Shown: positions 22,168 through 34,914, numbered from the stretch's first letter. The stretch is DNA of 58,175 bases from Seison nebaliae (GCA_023231475.1 JALJEE010002824.1:1-58175); one strand, 5' to 3'. Translations and numbers: made by a program. The notes: a model not told the origin generated them from the sequence alone.

Positions 22168-25100
22168 ATGAAAATGTTTCAATATCGATCAAGTGAAAAT
22201 ATTCCCTCGCCTTTTTTGATGGAAGATTTACAAGAAAAATTTGCCAATGAAGTTCTTCGACGAAATGAAATGGCCATTGCTAGATTAGAAGGTGGCAGAA
22301 AGAAGTTTTTTCTTATTCAGAAAATTTTTCTAATTTTCTTATTAAAGTTTTTCTGAGAAGAATTCGAACCAAAATGAAAATAATTCGAGTGACAGTCAAA
22401 CGCTTTTAGAGAAAGATGATTCTGATGATGTTGTTCGTTTGAAATCTGAATTAGTTAAATTAGAATTAGAAAGAAAACGAAGTCATCGTCGAATGTTAAA
22501 TAGAGAACTTTGGTTTAACGAGCCGAAACGAGTTATTATTTCTGTCAATTTCTTCTTTATCTTTTCTCAAAAGGGAATGGATGGCATCGCATGTAAATGT
22601 AGTAAAGACAATCGTCAATTTGGAATACGTCATCAGATTTATCGAGGTGAAAATGCCACGAAATGTGAAGGAGAAAAGAATTATTTCTATAAAGTTCTTC
22701 TCAGTTCGAAAGATGATTCAGCACTTGAAAATTTCCAAGGAAAGAAACAAAATACACAAATTAAATTAGGAGGGAAAACGTTTGAATTTGATTCGTTTAT
22801 TATTAAATCGGAAATCGTGATGGATAATTTCCCTCCTCTACAAATGATGATTTTCGCTTTTATTTACACCATCAAATTGGAACGAGTTAATGAAATGGAT
22901 GAATCGATTATTCGTAAATCGATGTCTTCTTCAAAATTATTGTTTTTATGGAATAAATGGTTATTTCATGATGTGTTGAATCTTTTCGATTTTCAATTCA
23001 TTTTCCAAGACAATTCTTTCCTGGAGATTATGCCATTATTTATTGATCGTTATTCGAGAACCATCTTAGATTCTCTTCAAATTGTTTCTCATTTTTATCG
23101 TATGTCATTGGAACCGTTATTTGAAGAAGATGAAAAACCACAATCACTCACCATTTCCACAATTGCACCAACATCATGTAAACAGAGACGTATGGAGAAT
23201 GAGATGGAAGAAGGTGAAATTTTATCAGATGATGGAGAGGATGATGATTATTATAAAGAAGTTTTTTTTTAATTTTATAACTAACAATATTTTCAAATAT
23301 TTCTTATAATAAAAGATACAACGAATAAGACGAAAGAAAAAATTGAGAGAATTGAACATTCCTAAAGGTGAATTAATTCAGTTTCCAGGATATCTCCCTG
23401 GTGCCATTCGACTCGACCAATTGGATGATGAAGATATTGATGATAATTCACGTCATTCTTCAACCATGAAACATAAAGAGAAATATCGTAACGAACATAT
23501 TTTATTCGTTCATTTTAGTCGTCGTCCATCCGTCCTCCAATTATTAAAAGATCCGAAATATTCGAAATTGTCGAAAGAATTAAAGAAACAAAAATGTATC
23601 ATCTCACAACAACAACGACGTTTGACAGTGAATGAACGATTATTGATTAGTGAGAAAGTTGACGAATTGAATCAACTCTCTCAAAATCGGGAATCGAATG
23701 AAACGGTTGCCGTTTTCCATTTACCAAATCAATCATTTCGAACAGGAATTTTTCCTGATCTCTCCATTTTCTCTTTGTTCATTCCACATGTAATTGAACA
23801 TTGTCGTTATCATAAATCATTATATGAATTGGAGAAGAGTTTAAACTATCAATTTGTCGATCGTTCCCTCCTACAATTGGCACTGACACATTCGAGTGGA
23901 AATCAATTATTTCAATCGAATCTTCTACCAAATTCTGATCATTTATTTGTTACATTGAATCATATTCGATCACGTTCTTTACGTTATGGAGATGAACGAC
24001 GTTTACAACGATTAGTCAGAAAGAAAGGAATTCCTTTACTTAAACATCTCGTCTTCTCTAATGGACAATCAAATAGGAAACATGTACCAGTAACAAGTAA
24101 TAATGGAGAGAAATATTCGGATATAAGAAATTATGAAAGATTAGAATTTTTGGGAGATGCATTATTAGAATTTATTGTTTCATGTCGATTATTTCGATTA
24201 TTTCCAATGGCTGATGAAGGTGTTCTTTCCATTTATCGGACATCTCTTGTTCAAAATCAATTTTTAACAAAATTATCAGAACGTCTCCAAATTCAAGATT
24301 ATCTACTTTTTTCTCATGGTCCAGATTTGGCACCCGTCCAAGCATTACATAATGCCACAGCTGATGTATTCGAAGCTTTATTAGCTGCTATTTATTTGGA
24401 TTCAAAACGTTTGTCTGTCGTTGAGAAAGTGTTAGGGAAAGTTCTTTGGATTGATAATGAAGAATTAGAAGGTATATGGTTAACTAATCGAAAAGATCCG
24501 ATGCAACAACAATTTCCTGATGGTGATAGACATTTGATTGAGAAACATGTAAATTTGAAAAGAGTTCAATTGTTCGAAGAGAGAATTGGTGTCCAATTTA
24601 AACATATCCGACTACTTTGTCGAGCATTCGCTTCTCAAAGTATCGGTGAAAATTATTTGTCATTAGGAAATAATCAACGATTGGAATTCCTTGGCGATAC
24701 AGTAATGAATTTCGTCATATCCGATTATCTTTATCGTAATTATCCCACACATCATGAAGGTCATCTCTCGTTATTACGTTCTGCATTGGTCAGTAATGAA
24801 ACACAAGGCGATCTCTATGAAGAATTGGGAATGAACAATTTTGTAATTCGACCCTCAAATTCCCATCAGAAATTGATAACACCCACCGAAATTAAAAAGA
24901 CGAAAGAACGAGCTGATATTTTTGAAGCTGTTCTCGGAGCTATATATATCGATCGTGGTCTACAACCAATTCATACTTTATGTAATGTTTGTATTTTTCA
25001 ACGACTATCTAAATTTATTGGAGAGGAACGTTGGAATGATCCAAAATCGAAATTACAACAATGTTGTCTAGCAAGTAGAAGTATCTCTGGGAATAAAATG

Positions 25101-25307
25101 AAGCCTGTTCTACCCGTTTACAAATTGACCAATTCAGAAGGTACTCCAAGTAATAAGATTTTTCATATGTCCGTTTCATTCAAAGGACAACTTCTCGCTT
25201 ATGGTTCAGCACGGAATAAGCATCAAGCGCAATTAGATGCTGCGAAGAATGCATTAATAGCAACTAATAATATGAGAAATTTTTCGAATAAACAACAAAC
25301 AAGTTAA
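22168..25307 (+). CDS. DROSHA: Drosha, nuclear RNase III of the Microprocessor
   Basis: Drosha, with DGCR8/Pasha, cleaves primary microRNA transcripts in the nucleus. Four exons (22168-22304, 22348-22531, 22574-23260, 23316-25307) sum to 1000 codons, 999 residues. The central domain has the zinc-binding CKCS...GIRHQIY block. Then come the linker VRIDQLD-like AIRLDQLDDED, RNase III domain a (RLEFLGDALLEF, ADVFEALLAAIY), domain b (NQRLEFLGDTVMNF, ADIFEAVLGAIY) and a dsRNA-binding domain (WNDPKSKLQQCCLA...). Both domains keep the acidic metal-binding residues. The protein lacks the long Pro-rich/RS N-terminal half of vertebrate Drosha. All three donors are GTT. The 42-base intron at 22532-22573 is a multiple of three without a stop, so retention would add 14 residues. 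Confidence 0.95.
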
Positions 25308-25561
25308 ACTCTTCTTTTTGAAAGAAAACTCTTTTGAAACAAATTAACATTTTGTTTTCCTTTTCTTTTATTCTTTGTTGACATTTTAATAAAATTCTCT
25401 TTCTTCTTTTCATAAATTTCATAAAAATAATTCGATAAAAGAAATGGAGAAAATGACCATTATGATGGTAGTATTCACAATTAAGTTCCAATCATTTTAT
25501 TAACTCTTATTAAATTTAAGAGATTAAAATAGATAAGCTTAAATTCTAAGAGTATAATCAT

Positions 25562-26098
25562 TGGAATAATTGGAGACGTTAATACGGAAATTGAAGTCGC
25601 TTCTCATCGAATTTCACGAACGATACATTTATTCAAATTAATCAGTTCAATTGGAGCATTATTTAAAAGTTGCGCGATAAAATAAATTTGTTACCTGAAG
25701 ATTTTTCATTCACCCCCTCCTCTCCACAACAGACAAATAGAAAAGAGAATTTTTCTTCTTTGGAAACAAAACGATTTTATGGTAATTCAAATCAAGAAAC
25801 AATTCTTCATTCGAAAATTTCGTTAATGAGAATAAATTTTCGGTTAATTCCTTTCAACATCCAAATTTTCCTCATGATTTTTCTTTATTCATTAAACATA
25901 ATTTTTCATTTATGGGAATATCTTTTGAAAATGGTTGAACGACGTGGGAAAAATTCGAATAATTTAGAAGAGACACATTTTGGAAGAGACTAATGATAGA
26001 GATTTATGAAAATCCATTTGACAATCCACGTTTGAGTCGTTCATTTAGTCGTTCTCGAACTGCATTAGAAAGTTCTAAAAAAATAGAAAGTTCGAATT
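25562..26098 (+). CDS. Probable small membrane protein, unknown (start not found)
   Basis: Three open stretches in this interval read as exons. The first, from about 25562, encodes EIEVASHRISRTIHLFKL. A candidate donor GTTGCG near 25668 leads into a Ser/Asn-rich segment with a hydrophobic helix (FLMIFLYSLNIIFHLWEYLL). Another GTT donor after the helix leads into an acidic-to-basic tail ending ESSKKIESSN. Frame is kept with introns of about 36 and 56 bases. No initiating ATG is visible, so a further 5' exon is implied between Drosha and here. The helical HRISRTIHLF segment followed by a membrane anchor is vaguely like PEX11-type proteins, but I do not claim that. Confidence 0.4.
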
Positions 26099-26141
26099 GA
26101 AATTAGAAATTATTTTACAACTTTTATTCTTTTCTTAGAAA

Positions 26142-27521
26142 ATGGAGTCCTCAAGTAAATCGAATTTGAATCGACGTCAACGTCTCGTCCAATTTTATTT
26201 GATGAACACGCGACGTTTTCTCATCTCTTGTCTGTTCATTCTATTAACAATTATCATTCTGATATTTGTTCAATTCGAATTGATCAGTTGCATCGCCAAT
26301 ACAATTGAAGATAAGACGAGATGTTTAGTTGGATTAATTCTCCTCCTCAGTGTCATATGGCCGACATCGTCTTCTCATTATTATCGGAAAATTATGAATC
26401 GTCTTCTTCGTCGATTATCATTACGACGTTTGAAGATTTTGCGATGGGGAAGAAATAGGAAACAAGTATTTCATATGATTCCTTCATCACTTCTTGATGA
26501 ACCAAATGGACAATTGAAGAATTATCATAAAATTTATTTTAATATGAAAAATATGTTATATCATCGTCTACCATTGAGATTATTATCATATTATTATGGG
26601 AAATTGAATCATCTACAACTTCCATCTTATTTGAGATCGTTTGTTTATGGAATTTATATAAATTGGTTTGATGTAAGTGAAGATGATATTGGAAATCCAC
26701 TTCACGAATATGCATCAATGTCTGAATTCTTTACGAGAACTCTCCGATCCGATTGTCGATTATTAGCAAAGAAATGTGATGTATGTTTACCAAGTGACGG
26801 ATGTATATTATCATATGGACCATGTAACAATATATCCATCGATCAAATAAAGGGAGTTAATTATTCAATGAAACATTTCATTGGACCGATCACTTGGAAT
26901 GTGAGAGGGAAAGGACCAACATCAAATATTAATCATTTTTACATACCGAAACCTGATTTGCCTTATCATCAAAATCTACTACATCATGAATCGAATACTC
27001 GTCTCTATTTTACTACCATTTATTTGTCACCAGGTGATTATCATCGTTTCCATTCTCCTACCGAATGGACCATTCATTATCGACGACATTTCCCTGGAGA
27101 ATTATTCTCCGTTAATCCATCAATTGCTCGTTGGATTAATGGACTATTCGTCTTCAATGAACGTGTGATCTACATAGGCAAATGGAAGTATGGTTTCTTT
27201 AGTATGACAGCTGTTGGTGCTACTAATGTTGGCTCAATTAAAGTTTATTTCGATGATGAATTGAAAACAAATAAACGGAAGAAATGGCATCCAGGTGAGT
27301 ATTGGGACAAGGATTTCCGACAACATTTCACTTACAATTCCAATTCGATAGACGTGATAAAATCGAATGGTATTTCTTGTGAACGAAATGACTCATTTGG
27401 CCACTTCGATTTTGGTTCAACTGTAATCCTCATTTTTGAAGCACCGAACAACTTCAGATTCAATGTAACAGATGGCGCTAAAGTACGTGTTGGCGAGTCA
27501 TTAGGTAGTGTTCGGGAGTAG
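26142..27521 (+). CDS. PISD: Phosphatidylserine decarboxylase (PISD, mitochondrial type)
   Basis: PISD converts phosphatidylserine to phosphatidylethanolamine at the mitochondrial inner membrane. It is made as a proenzyme that self-cleaves at a Gly-Ser bond to create a pyruvoyl cofactor. The single exon gives 459 residues, near the animal norm. The N-terminus has a membrane helix (FLISCLFILLTIIILIFVQF) and a second hydrophobic stretch. The catalytic core is clear: SMSEFFTRTLR, PSDGCILSYG, GVNYSMKHFIG, LSPGDYHRFHSPTEW, RRHFPGELFSVNP and TAVGATNVGSI. The self-cleavage motif reads FGST (Ser ~425) where the family consensus is LGST; Gly, Ser and Thr are intact. The N-terminus is basic, but no clear presequence is seen before the first helix. 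Confidence 0.95.
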   Translation: MESSSKSNLNRRQRLVQFYLMNTRRFLISCLFILLTIIILIFVQFELISCIANTIEDKTRCLVGLILLLSVIWPTSSSHYYRKIMNRLLRRLSLRRLKILRWGRNRKQVFHMIPSSLLDEPNGQLKNYHKIYFNMKNMLYHRLPLRLLSYYYGKLNHLQLPSYLRSFVYGIYINWFDVSEDDIGNPLHEYASMSEFFTRTLRSDCRLLAKKCDVCLPSDGCILSYGPCNNISIDQIKGVNYSMKHFIGPITWNVRGKGPTSNINHFYIPKPDLPYHQNLLHHESNTRLYFTTIYLSPGDYHRFHSPTEWTIHYRRHFPGELFSVNPSIARWINGLFVFNERVIYIGKWKYGFFSMTAVGATNVGSIKVYFDDELKTNKRKKWHPGEYWDKDFRQHFTYNSNSIDVIKSNGISCERNDSFGHFDFGSTVILIFEAPNNFRFNVTDGAKVRVGESLGSVRE

Positions 27522-27760
27522 AACTGTACTCAGCACGTTTCCCATGCTCAACACGTGCAATTCATTTTACTCATCAAGTTAAGATTAGTCTTCCTTGTTT
27601 ATTGAAATGCATTGGAATAATAAATAAATGGATTTGTTTCCTTATCATTTTTTTTCAGATTTGATCTTATTCTATTTCCTTTTCTTTTCATCTCCTGTCT
27701 ATTATTCAGTCTTTCTCAAATATTTCAATACTTTTCAACAAGAACATATTAATGTTTTTA

Positions 27761-27787
27761 CTTCTTCTTCTTCTTCTTCTTCTTCTT
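27761..27787. repeat. (CTT)n microsatellite
   Basis: Nine CTT units in the PISD 3' flank. Confidence 0.9.
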
Positions 27788-29584
27788 TAAGTCAACCACT
27801 TATTTACATTACCGAATAATAACAATTATTCTTTACCTTTTTTCTTTTCAAAGTAAATGTGTGAAATAAACATTTGGATTTTTGAATTTTGATATTTTCA
27901 TACTCTCGATTTCAAATAATAGTTATTCATTTTATTCTCAAACTTTTAAATTTTCGTTTGGAATGATTAATAAATTGAAAATTGTTGTAATTATCTTCAG
28001 TAAATAAAACAGTTAAAAATGAAATAGAAATTAATTGTATTTCCGATAAAGGAAAAATGAAGAAGTGATGACAAGAAGGATGGAAATTAAGTGAGATGTT
28101 GTGGGGGCAAAAGATTACAAAATGACTCTATTTATTTTAGTATTAATCGTGAGAACAATGTAATTTCGTTAATAATTAAAAGTTTATTAAAAATATTTCT
28201 CAGGTGTATACTTCTTTATTGGAAGTTAATTTACTAATATTCATTTCCATCAATAAGAATAAAATTTCATTTGAAAGACGAATTGCAGTAGTGTATTGTG
28301 TAGTTAAGCATTAATATTTTGGATATTCCAACGAGAGCGATTCGCTTCACAAAAGAATTTCGAGGAATTCTAGTAGGAAATCGTTTAATGACTTTACTTA
28401 TAAATGAGGAGCAATGCTTCTTCTTCTTGCATAGGAACACGTCATATTTTGATGAAGAATTAATATATAGAAACATAAACTATCATAATCTGACAATACT
28501 GTGAGATGGTTGATGTTATAACATTTTTTCAAAAAAAAATAGTTGTCCTTCTTCACTTGTTGTGAATGTTGAACGTCTCCTCCGTCTTATATTTGATGTA
28601 GATGATTTGTTTAAAGGAAATGATAATTTATGCGGATATTGAGATTTTATGGAAGAGATAGATGGGAAAGGAATATGGATGGATTGTTGTCATGCAAATA
28701 AAATTAGAGATAATTGAAAAGAGAGGATATGTTGATTTATCATTATTCAATCACGAAAAATATTTTGGTAAATAATAAATATAGTGAACTAGAAAAATGT
28801 AAGAGCGAAAATTAGTGAGGTAGACAATATTCCTTTTTAACGGAACTAATATTCATTTTTGTCATTATTCATTACTCTCTTGGAACATCATCTCAATTGA
28901 CGAAGTGATAAAGTCAATTGAAACGATTCATCAAAAACAAAATATTATAATTCTGAGTTTAGACAGCTCGTACGAGCCAGATCATACGCTCTTCCACCAC
29001 CATTCTCAAAACATATCATACGTCGAACGGATATACTTCGAACCTTGATCGAATGATTTGAGGAGGTCGGGCAGAAGTAAAATCGAATGCAACTTATTTC
29101 TATATATTCTTTCTTTCTTTTGGAATTACTTTCTTGCAATCACTCTCTGATCGATAACTTCATATTATCTGTTTCCAAAACTCTCCAAATCGAAGTCCAC
29201 AAATATTTTTCTGTGTGATTACAATTGAATATAATAGAAACGACCTGTTACAATTAAATATGTATGTACGTCGAACTTTTAATCGATTTATCATTCCACT
29301 AACTTTCAATTATTTCACTTCAATAAAAACTTATTTAATGAGTCTAGTAAACTAACTAAGAAGTAGTAAATGAGAAATATTATCTAACATGGTTGCATCA
29401 GTATTTTATGATAAGTTGTGATCATGAACATTTCCATCATTTATTACTTTGTAATGATGCTGAGAAATGGAAGATTTCGTTTTATAACGAATAGGTTCGA
29501 TATAAACAATTTTCCTGTATATTCGAATTTATGGGGATAAAATTTTGATTAAATCCATTCACAATATGCATAGTAGATAAATAG

Positions 29585-29971
29585 TCACTGGTTAAAAACC
29601 AGGAAGGTAGACGTAAGTTTACTATCCGATTCTATGTAATTGGAATGCTTGAGCACAACCTTACTCTGAGGAGAATGAAGAGTTTGATAAGAGTGAATAA
29701 ATAAGATAAGAGAATGTGCTAAATTATATGAAGAGTATGGAATGGGTCTTGTTAAAGGCATTCGGTGGAATTTTGGGAGGAGAGCACATATATAAATATA
29801 TACCAATAAAAGGAAAGAAACGTTCATAATGAGCAGCAGTATAATATTATCGTAATAATTTATTTGCTGTATGTTCCGTTCCGTATCATCTATTTTTGAA
29901 TAAGAAGGACGCCAATCGATAGTTGTGCACAATGTCGGTCGTGTGTACATTGAGGGAATTATTGGCATATC
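29585..29971 (-). CDS. Orphan ORF with one membrane helix (hypothetical)
   Basis: An ATG at 29971 (MPIIPSMYTRPTLC) opens 128 codons. The frame is open for about 20 more codons upstream. The predicted protein has a polar N-terminal part, one strong hydrophobic helix (NIILLLIMNVSFLLLVYIYI, ~41-62) and a Ser/His/Leu-rich tail. At this base composition (about 8% stop codons) a run this long is expected roughly 0.1 times in the whole window, so it is a fair candidate for a real gene or exon. It has no family resemblance and lies inside a gene desert. It overlaps, on the other strand, the possible first exon at 29931-30047; both are unlikely to be real. Confidence 0.3.
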   Translation of the reverse strand, partial: DMPIIPSMYTRPTLCTTIDWRPSYSKIDDTERNIQQINYYDNIILLLIMNVSFLLLVYIYICALLPKFHRMPLTRPIPYSSYNLAHSLILFIHSYQTLHSPQSKVVLKHSNYIESDSKLTSTFLVFNQ

Positions 29972-32900
29972 AGCAAGTTTCTGATGGCGACACAATGAGC
30001 GAAATTGAAAGAAAAGAATCAGGTTATGTCATAAGGAAAGAAAGCAAGTAAGTCTTGTCCTGCATTCGGAATGTAAATGAACAAAAGAATAGACAGGAAA
30101 TAGTTCATGTGGACGAGTTGATTGGAGATACTGCAGAAATTAGTTCGAGTAATTCCTACGAAAAGAATTGTTGTTAAGAAAAATTGTGATTAGAAGAATA
30201 AATAATGAAGAAAATGGAGTTTAAGAGAACCATGTACTTGATTCGGATGTCATCCAGTTTGATGGAAGTTGTTCTCCTTTTCCAAAAGCGTACTATCATA
30301 TACTGGAGTCGCCTCCAATTCTACTCTTAATTTATTAATATGTACGTATGATGCACATGTGTTAATAGTTTGATTAATATCATTTGCAATGCACGACCGT
30401 GTGCGGGAGGAGAAAGAAGTAAGTAAAATATTCCAGGAAATAATTGAATTAATAAGAAGAATTAACTAATAAAACAGACAATTAAATCGACATATCCTTA
30501 TACATTTCTAACTTTTATATAACATTCTCACATATACACGTAAATAAGTTCCCTTCCAACATATGTTCCTAACGATGCTAGTAACAATACTATATTGCAC
30601 ATAACACGATAATTGTTATTTTCTCTCAGTTCGTAATGGAGATATACCCCCTCGAAATACTCCCTGAATTACACTGTATGGCATAAGCATATTTATGTAA
30701 CAACTCCTCCCAAATCAATCGGTACAAGGAAATGATTGTTAATGATGTCATCACTTATATGATAATGGATGAATACGTAAGAGAATGAATAATGAAAGAA
30801 CTATAAATTAAGAATCTTCTTAAAATTGATAAAACTAATATTATCTCAATAAGACTTTCTTATACTTCCTGCGCATGATATTGTTCAATCCTTCCAATAA
30901 AAGTAAATCAATCTTTAGAATGATTTAATTACCTTACGATGCGGGCAAGAAGAAAATTGCATCAAAAGCAAACATATTTAACTTTGAAAGTAACTTTAAT
31001 ATAATTTCCTTTTCGTTATACTTTCCATTTCATATCATTATCTACAACACAAAAGAAGTGCATTTGGATTGCCTACGATTAGAAGAAACAGTTTCTCTCA
31101 TTCGTCTTTTTCATTGATCCGAACATATTTATTTATGTGCTTCAACTTCAATTTATACTCGTCTTTGTTTTCCGCTTACAAGATGTAAACAGTTACTTAA
31201 CAGTCGAATGTCGGTTAACAATGATCAGTGAACGGGAATTCTTTTGGTAAAAGTTCATGAGAAAATATTCCAGTAACCTTGTTGGTGAGTGTGCGGTGAA
31301 GATAATGAATATCTATAAGAATAAGTTCTCAAATAAACTTTTTTAAGTCAAATTTATTAGAAAACGTTTCAGGAAGATGCTGAATGAATTCATTCTTTCG
31401 TCGAAATGGTTTTGTTTCGATCATTATTTATATTTTTCCTTCGAAATTTTAACTAACGATTATCTATTTAGTTCCTTTTCCGTTCGGTATTACATATTCA
31501 TCTTCTTTATTCACTCGTACGTATTACCTTCCCCATGTTCCTTATCATGTTTACCTATTATTAATATTCCTTCTTATCCTGCCGTTGCGTATTGCTATGG
31601 AGTGCATGTTGGCACTAAAATATCTCTTCATTTCTTCCCTACAGTCAACCAAGGAAAGTAAAGTTCCAACTTTCCTATATTCATGAGATGAGGAGGGATT
31701 AGATATGCCAACAAATTTCTTACGGCAATGGACAAGAGGAACCTTAAATATATAAAAATTACTCTTCACTCTTTGTTAGTCTCCATTCTTTGTTAGTCTT
31801 CACCGAGTAGTTAAGAAGAATTTAAAGTTTTAATGAAAATATAAGCAATTCAAGGTCGATCCCAAATACACAATCACGCATATGAATCACTTTGCTCAAC
31901 ATTTTTTTAACTACCTTCAACAATTTAACTCATTTTCTTCCTCTATGTCTTCCTCTGTTCTCATCTTCACTAGTTCTTACAAATTAGAAAGCAACGTGGA
32001 AGGAAAGCTTTCATATTCGGTTGAGCAGGTGGAATCTCTATTTCAAAAATGTGATTGGTGTCTTGTTCATTATGATCGAATTAATTTCAAAGATAAATAT
32101 AATTACATTGAAAGAGAAGTTTAAGCGAAATTTGATGCAAATTTATTCCGACATAGCTAATGAATCACAATCCAATTATTATCTAATTAAGCATATTCGT
32201 TAAACACGAACACTGTTGCACTGTTCGAAAAATAATATTGTGTAATTATCTAATTCAATTTGTCGATCGTTTCTTGAGTCTGCCTATCGTCTAACATAAT
32301 AAGTAATTTATAATTTCGTTTTCTCCATTCACTCCGTTCTGTGAGATGGCAAATGTTAACTTACACAGTTTCTTTTCCTTCATTTGATGATTAAGCGAAC
32401 TTGGTTCCCACTAAAATTCTTTCTCTCACTATCTCTCCGATCTTCTCCCTACCATTTCTCTCGTCCATGTTAATACCAATAATAAATTAATCGTCTTATA
32501 GAAGTTATATAACTGATCCCGTTTCTTTCTAGACCGATTAACTTGAATATTGGAAGATGATACTAAAGATTGATGTTATCAAACATTTTATTTTCCCCTT
32601 GATCTTGAGCGAAAATAATTAGCTACTCCTCACAAAAATTTTATCTTTATTTTCGTTACGCTTCTTAAGTAACAATTCGTATTATCAGTTTATCTTTCCG
32701 TCGAAAAATAGAAATGTTTTGTAGGAGAAAGCATCAGGAAAAATAAAACTGAAACAGAACATCCGTACTTAAATTTCTTTTATGCGCCGAACGAAATAAG
32801 AAGCACTCGATTCAAGTAGCTGAAGTGTGCAGCTATTTCTAGTTGAAATTACCGTGTTAAAAGAAGAACCTTTCCCTCCTCCATTCATCGTGAAGAGCAT

Positions 32901-34914
32901 TCTCAAATAATCATTAAAATTCTTAATTCTTTGACTGCTATATCTATCTTGTCATTGTTCTTACGTCAATGGCAGTCAACTTTATTCAATAAAGTCAAAT
33001 TAAGGAAACGAAAAGGATCTTTCTTAACTGTTCTGAATAAATAGTCAAATTTTCCAAATTTCTTATCCCATAATTTCTTTTATTGCCAATAAGATGAAGA
33101 AATGTTTATTTTCTTTTTTTCTCAATTATTCTCATTTCTTACATTCGATTAACTATTATAATATAACTGTAAAAATGTAGTTGAATTAAGAGAAAGTGGG
33201 AGGTGAATTCAAATAATCTTCGTTCAAAGAATGTCTTTGCTATCAATATATCCGACTGGAAACTCATCATAATTTTATTTTAGTGAATCATCAAATGATC
33301 AGTTTGTTTGTTATGATAATGGTTAAGACTGATTGATGTTCATTACTTAATTTATGCATAGATAATATGAATCATGATCATAACAGTTTCTTACTTAACT
33401 ATACATTCAGTCTCCCGACGACATTTTCTGTATGAGATAAAATGGTTATGTGACATGTGTAGTATAGTTCCAGCTTCTTCATTTACAAGAAACTTGGAAC
33501 AGATGCGTTTGAACATGTAGATGCAGCATTATCGAATCAACGATAGTTATTTGCAATGTTTCATTATTGATTAAACGACGGAGAGAATATGAGATTCATA
33601 TCAGAATTCATCAAAGAAAGATAAATCATCTTCTTCATTTAACTATGAAATGTTCATAGTTGTAGAATAGATATGAAACTTTCAAGTTTCGATTGTTGGC
33701 AATCGAATCTGTTGGGTTAAGGGGAGGGTCATATATCATAATTTCCAATAAAATTCATCATTAGAATGATTGACATTGGGAAAAGTCAATTTTAACTAGT
33801 TTATATATTTCGGTCAGAAATTCTCGATGTTTTTTGTCTTTAACAGAATATTTATTCGTCAATTTTGATCATCATCATTTCAGATTTTCTTTCTATATCA
33901 TTTCTTCTTTTGTTTCATTATGAGAATTATGAAGCAATGTCTGACAAATTATACAGGCAATAATTTCAGATAATAAATCATTTTTTTGTTGTGCATGGCA
34001 ATCGTCATTATTATGTTTCTCGTCGTATGGTTACTATTCTTATTGTCATTTTAAGAGAAAAGAATTACACTGTTCATGAAGAATGCTGATGGAGAGATAG
34101 AGCAATAATATTATTAACTGCCCATTTTCTCGCACATAGGCTGTCTATCTTCCCTATGTGTGTAGGGATGGATCTGATTTTAATAGTCGAGAATATTGGA
34201 TGATAATATGATAATAATAAGTATACTACTATTCTTTGAGGATCATGGCTCTTATATGAATAACTTAAACCGATCATTCTTGTCGAACTGCTTCGTCGAA
34301 GCACATTAATTATGCGCAGTCACTAGTACATGATACGAACTCAATTTTTCTGTTTCACATATACTTTTCCCACTCATTTTTTCGATGGAAGCTTTTTCTT
34401 ATTGCATAATGATCATATGGTTCCTATTAAACCTTTTCTACAATCTTTATTAATCTTCTCCAACTCCTTTCTAAGTAAAAGTGAATGGAACTGCCAATGT
34501 TTGCCAACCGTATATTTCCCTTCGTTTAAATGATTTACAAATAATTCCCAATTAAACTTCAAGGAGTCTGTCGATAAGACTCTTTATCATTTTTTATTCG
34601 CAACTATAAACGAAAAAAATATCTTCACATTTCTCTTTGAAGCACGTCATTAATTCTCTCTCGAATTAACGATAAAGATCGAAAACATAAAACCTTTCCT
34701 CGATTTATCGTCAAGTTATTTCCAGTCTTCTAATGATTTACCGAATAATCAGATTCATCTTCATATATATAATAATGTCGTACTTTTATTTTTCCATTTT
34801 CTTATTCCACAGGAACATAACATGTCCATCGTCGTAAGGTTCTTCAACAGATTTCCTTATCTGTCAACAAAGCTTGTCGATTCTCACTAAAGCATATCAG
34901 TTGATGTTGTATGA

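Larger units (their letters stand above)
27522..34914. other. 7.4 kb gene-poor region upstream of the receptor gene
   Basis: No conserved gene is recognised here; it is by far the longest spacer in the first 53 kb. It begins with the PISD 3' end (AATAAA near 27615 and a CTT microsatellite at 27761-27787) and ends at the receptor-subunit start, so it may carry the regulatory region or long 5' UTR introns of that gene. One orphan ORF (29585-29971, minus) is listed separately. On the plus strand at 29931-30047 a 38-codon frame (MSVVCTLRELLAYQQ) ends at a consensus GTAAGT and could be an isolated first exon. Several other 60-95-codon frames fit chance. Confidence 0.45.

Noticed and set aside
28817-28830. 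TGAGGTAG resembles the let-7 seed
   Set aside because: Similarity stops after eight bases and no hairpin is visible.
29391-29470. Imperfect inverted repeat around 29.43 kb as a microRNA-like hairpin
   Set aside because: The loop would be only about three bases and pairing is patchy, unlike a Drosha substrate.
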